64,000 bases of DNA. It comes from Sphingobium sp. MI1205. GTDB lineage: Bacteria; Pseudomonadota; Alphaproteobacteria; Sphingomonadales; Sphingomonadaceae. The number at the start of each line of letters is the position of its first letter. The first letter of the stretch is position 1. Of the stretch, positions 61,294-64,000 are shown one piece after another. Both the position numbers and the translations under genes were made by a program. The DNA is taken from contig NZ_CP005188.1 in NCBI RefSeq assembly GCF_001563285.1, forward strand, positions 501,501 through 565,500, given 5' to 3'. Under the pieces are notes generated by a model, which had not been told where the DNA came from, made no database searches, and was given only the letters and a program-made list of their open reading frames with translations.

Positions 61294-62871
61294 ATGACCG
61301 TGTCCGATATTCTCCGCACCGCCGCGCAGGCGTCCAAGGCCTGGCCCTATGAAGAAGCGCGCAAGCTGCTGAAGCGTTATCAGAATGGCGCACCCGGCAA
61401 AGGCCATATCCTGTTCGAGACCGGTTATGGTCCTTCGGGCCTGCCGCACATTGGCACCTTCAACGAAGTGCTGCGCACCACGATGGTCCGCAACGCCTAT
61501 CACGCGCTGTCGGACATACCGACTCGGCTGATTGCGTTCAGTGACGACATGGACGGGCTGCGCAAGGTGCCCGACAATGTTCCGAACCAGGCGATGCTGA
61601 CCGAGCATCTGGGCAAGCCGCTGACGCAGGTGCCCGACCCGTTCGAGAAGTTCGAGAGTTTCGCGCATCATAATAACGCGATGCTGCGCGACTTTCTCGA
61701 TCGGTTCGGCTTCGACTATGAGTTCGTTTCGGCCACCGAGCGCTACAAGTCGGGCGCGTTCGACGATGCGCTGAAGAATGTGCTGCGCCATTATCAGGAC
61801 ATCATGGACATCATGCTGCCAACGCTGCGCAAGGAGCGGCAGGCGACCTATTCGCCGGTCCTGCCGATCAGCCCCAGGAGCGGCGTCGTGTTGCAGGTGC
61901 CGGTAGAGGTGCTCGACGCCGACAGCGGTCTCGTCCGTTTCGAGGATGAGGGCGAGGTGATCGAACAGTCGATCCTTTCGGGCGGAGCCAAGCTGCAGTG
62001 GAAGGTCGACTGGGCGATGCGCTGGGTCGCGCTAGGCGTTGATTATGAGATGGCGGGCAAGGATCTTATCGATTCCGTCACCCAGTCGTCGAAGATATGC
62101 CGCGCGCTGGGGGCCCGTCCGCCCGAAGGCTTCAACTATGAAATGTTCCTGGACGAAAAGGGGGAGAAAATCTCCAAGTCCAAGGGCAATGGCCTGAGCC
62201 TTGAACAATGGCTGACCTATGGGCCGCAGGAAAGCCTGGCTTTCTATGCCTACCGCGAGCCGAAGAAGGCCAAGCAGTTGCACATGGGCGTCATCCCCCG
62301 AGCGGTGGACGAATATTGGCAGTTCCGGGGCAACTATCCCAATCAGGCGATCGAGCAGCAGCTTGGCAACCCCGTCCATCACATCCATGACGGAAAGCTG
62401 CCCGATGGCAAGTTGCCGGTCACGTTCGGCCTGCTGCTGAATCTGGTCGGGGTGATGGGCGATGCCAGCCGTGATCAGGTCTGGGGCTATCTGCGGAACT
62501 ATGTGCAGGACGCCAGCGCCGAAACCTATCCGGAGCTGGATGCGCTGATCGGCCACGCGCTTGCCTATCACCGCGATTTTGTGGCGCCCACGCTCAAGCG
62601 CCGGGCGCCGGAAGCCAATGAGGCAGCTGCCCTGCGCAAACTGGATGAAGAACTGGCGGCGCTGCCAGCGGATGCAAGCGCCGAGGATATCCAGAACATC
62701 ATCTATGCCCTGGGCAAGGACGAGGCCTATGGCTTTGCCGAACTTCGCGACTGGTTCAAGGCGCTGTACCAGACGCTGCTTGGCGCGGATCAAGGCCCGC
62801 GCATGGGCAGTTTCATCGCACTTTATGGTATCGAAAACAGCCGCCGCCTGATCGCCGAATCACTAGGCTGA
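61294..62871 (+). CDS. lysK: Class I lysyl-tRNA synthetase
   Basis: 525 residues from the ATG at 61294; an open frame extends further upstream but without a plausible signal. The class I motifs are PSGLPHIGT (HIGH) and EKISKSKG (KMSKS). It charges tRNA-Lys; this archaeal-type enzyme replaces the class II LysRS in many alphaproteobacteria. It is divergent from the dinG-like gene, 141 bases apart. Confidence 0.96.
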   Translation: MTVSDILRTAAQASKAWPYEEARKLLKRYQNGAPGKGHILFETGYGPSGLPHIGTFNEVLRTTMVRNAYHALSDIPTRLIAFSDDMDGLRKVPDNVPNQAMLTEHLGKPLTQVPDPFEKFESFAHHNNAMLRDFLDRFGFDYEFVSATERYKSGAFDDALKNVLRHYQDIMDIMLPTLRKERQATYSPVLPISPRSGVVLQVPVEVLDADSGLVRFEDEGEVIEQSILSGGAKLQWKVDWAMRWVALGVDYEMAGKDLIDSVTQSSKICRALGARPPEGFNYEMFLDEKGEKISKSKGNGLSLEQWLTYGPQESLAFYAYREPKKAKQLHMGVIPRAVDEYWQFRGNYPNQAIEQQLGNPVHHIHDGKLPDGKLPVTFGLLLNLVGVMGDASRDQVWGYLRNYVQDASAETYPELDALIGHALAYHRDFVAPTLKRRAPEANEAAALRKLDEELAALPADASAEDIQNIIYALGKDEAYGFAELRDWFKALYQTLLGADQGPRMGSFIALYGIENSRRLIAESLG

Positions 62872-62952
62872 ACGGGAACATTCGGGGCGCCCAAGCGTTC
62901 TGGTTTCGGTCCACCCCCTTTCGGACTGATGGCGCGCCTTGAGCGCGTCATC

Positions 62953-62985
62953 GGCCGCGCCTGCTCGGAGACGAGCGGCGCGGCC
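62953..62985 (+). terminator. Terminator-like hairpin after lysK
   Basis: A GC-rich dyad (GGCCGCGCCTGCTCG on the left, CGAGCGGCGCGGCC on the right, with a GAGA loop) about 80 bases after the lysK stop. No T tract follows, so it may need Rho. Confidence 0.5.
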
Positions 62986-63117
62986 AAGGGGCTCCCTGAA
63001 ATCAACTCTTTGCCTGCTGAGCGAGGTTCAAGCGCACTCTATATATGGAAATGCCGCAATAAGCGCAGCGGCTCCGGGCTGGTGCCCAGAGCCGCCGCTA
63101 TTCAAATTATGCTGGCG

Positions 63118-63591
63118 TTACCAGAAGAAGCCGCGATGGACCTGCATGACCCTGCCGCTGCGAACATTCACTAGCAGCACGTCATTATAGTGCCTTACCC
63201 AGCGGAGGTTCCGATTGCCCGGACGGGGCAGGCGGTAACGGTATGGGTCAGCGATATAGTAGCGCGAGCTGTAGAAGGTCGGGCGTAGCTGGGCGCCGAC
63301 TTCCCAGCGATTGTAGCGGAACGGGGCCCGCCAGTTGCCGCCGCGATAAACGTCACGGTGGGAGCGGCGATAGTCGCGCCAATCTTCGCGCAATTCCTGT
63401 CTGGCGTCGCGGACGTCGCGCCGCTGTTCACGCACATCGCGACGGTCGCCGTAGCGCCGTGCATCGCGAAGGTCGCGCTGTTCCTGCCGCAGGTCACGCG
63501 CACTGTCACGAACCTCGCTGCGCGACTGGGCCATGACGGCGGTCGGCATCGCAGTTGCGGCGATAAGCCCGAGGATGATAAACTTACGCAT
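63118..63591 (-). CDS. RcnB-like periplasmic protein
   Basis: 157 residues with a signal peptide (MRKFIILGLIAATAMPTAVM, cleaved after AQ). The middle is a long Arg/Asp/Glu/Gln-rich stretch (SARDLRQEQRDLRDARRYGD, REQRRDVRDARQELREDWRD). The C-terminal part YNRWEVGAQLRPTFYSSRYY, IADPYRYRLPRPGNRNLRWV and HYNDVLLVNVRSGRVMQ is the RcnB family signature. E. coli RcnB limits metal leak with RcnA, but sphingomonad members have no clear link to nickel. Monocistronic. Confidence 0.85.
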   Translation of the reverse strand: MRKFIILGLIAATAMPTAVMAQSRSEVRDSARDLRQEQRDLRDARRYGDRRDVREQRRDVRDARQELREDWRDYRRSHRDVYRGGNWRAPFRYNRWEVGAQLRPTFYSSRYYIADPYRYRLPRPGNRNLRWVRHYNDVLLVNVRSGRVMQVHRGFFW

Positions 63592-63780
63592 ATATATTCT
63601 CCCATCAGCTTGGCGGACTGAACCGGCGGGGGAATTAAACCTGTTTCCCGTAAGCGGGTTCCGCTGCCAACAGATGTGCTTATGCCGCCGCGCCGCTGAA
63701 CGGGCCGAGAACGGGACTGTCAGGAATCAGTCATTTATGTCGCGAATTGTATCCACGGTCTGAACGCGGGACGCCGCTGG

Positions 63781-64000
63781 TCATGAGGTCCAGGGCCGTT
63801 CCCGAAACCATTTGGTCACGACATATTTCGTGCCCTTTTCAACAGGGCGGGCGGCGTGAATGCTCAATGGATTGGGCGCACCATCCGCCTTCATATTGTT
63901 CCAGACGAGGATCATGCCTTCGACGGGCGGCACCATGAATTCGCAATGCGGGAAGTGCGTCTCTCCCCCGGATTCGACGTGCGACAGATAGATCATGGCG
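63781..64000 (-). CDS. 2OG-Fe(II) oxygenase (prolyl 4-hydroxylase-like), C-terminal part
   Basis: The window contains the last ~73 residues, cut off at its right edge, so the true start lies outside. Visible parts: MIYLSHVESGGETHFPHCEF, the metal/2OG-associated GMILVWNNMK, HAARPVEKGTKYVVTKWFRE and RPW. The second metal His is the one in SIHAARPV, and the Lys in GTKYVV binds 2-oxoglutarate. It is a P4Hc-like hydroxylase of proline or a related residue. Stop TGA is at 63781. Confidence 0.85.
   Translation of the reverse strand, partial: AMIYLSHVESGGETHFPHCEFMVPPVEGMILVWNNMKADGAPNPLSIHAARPVEKGTKYVVTKWFRERPWTS

Noticed and set aside
1..64000. CRISPR arrays, rRNA and tRNA genes
   Set aside because: No regularly spaced direct repeats, tRNA-like cloverleaf signatures or rRNA stretches were seen on reading; a tRNAscan and CRISPR finder run would settle it.

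Overview
The window looks like a chromosome segment of a sphingomonad alphaproteobacterium, closest in style to Sphingobium or Novosphingobium. The support is high GC, several TonB-dependent receptors, a class I (archaeal-type) lysyl-tRNA synthetase, the gene order rpmF-plsX-fabH-ihfA-merR, and tandem CHAP proteins beside recF. No rRNA, tRNA or CRISPR array was seen.

About 1-29.0 kb is accessory. It opens with a flavoprotein and divergent LysR regulator, then a copper cassette (copA-cueR-DUF305), a tyrosine-recombinase remnant, a secreted GH16 glycosidase, and a TonB receptor/PepSY iron-uptake pair. At 12.2-12.6 kb lie shreds of a serine recombinase, an IS3 element and an IS6-type element.

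Two catabolic modules follow. Module 1 (12.7-19.1 kb) holds a Nu-class-like GST, an Old Yellow Enzyme, a TonB receptor, an NTF2-like protein, a short-chain dehydrogenase and a TetR regulator. Module 2 (19.5-28.6 kb) holds an amidohydrolase, a GST, a TetR regulator, a small SCP2-like protein, a TonB receptor, a second GST with a signal peptide, a Tat-exported alpha/beta hydrolase and an exported NTF2-like protein. Two near-identical 18-bp palindromes built on TGTCAA...TTGACA sit in front of the two halves of module 2, so the module looks like one TetR regulon. It is bounded by inverted 54-bp copies (49/54 identical) of one IS6-type element end. The substrate cannot be read from the sequence; a hydrophobic aromatic or steroid-like molecule is my inference.

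From 29.15 kb the window is ordinary chromosome: a cyclophilin, a DUF72 protein, a dienelactone hydrolase-like protein, a peroxiredoxin, recF, two CHAP proteins, a trypsin-like protease, cfa, an MsrPQ-like molybdoenzyme with cytochrome b, an EamA transporter, fumarase, nrdA/nrdB with DnaA boxes upstream, RidA, an ArsC-like protein, an Rrf2 regulator, the rpmF-plsX-fabH-ihfA-merR cluster, sixA-dinG, lysK, and the end of a 2OG-Fe(II) oxygenase cut by the window edge. Points of interest here are a DUF559 gene whose two ends lie inside inverted repeats, an AT-richer zinc-ribbon membrane protein after nrdB, and a 27-residue membrane peptide.
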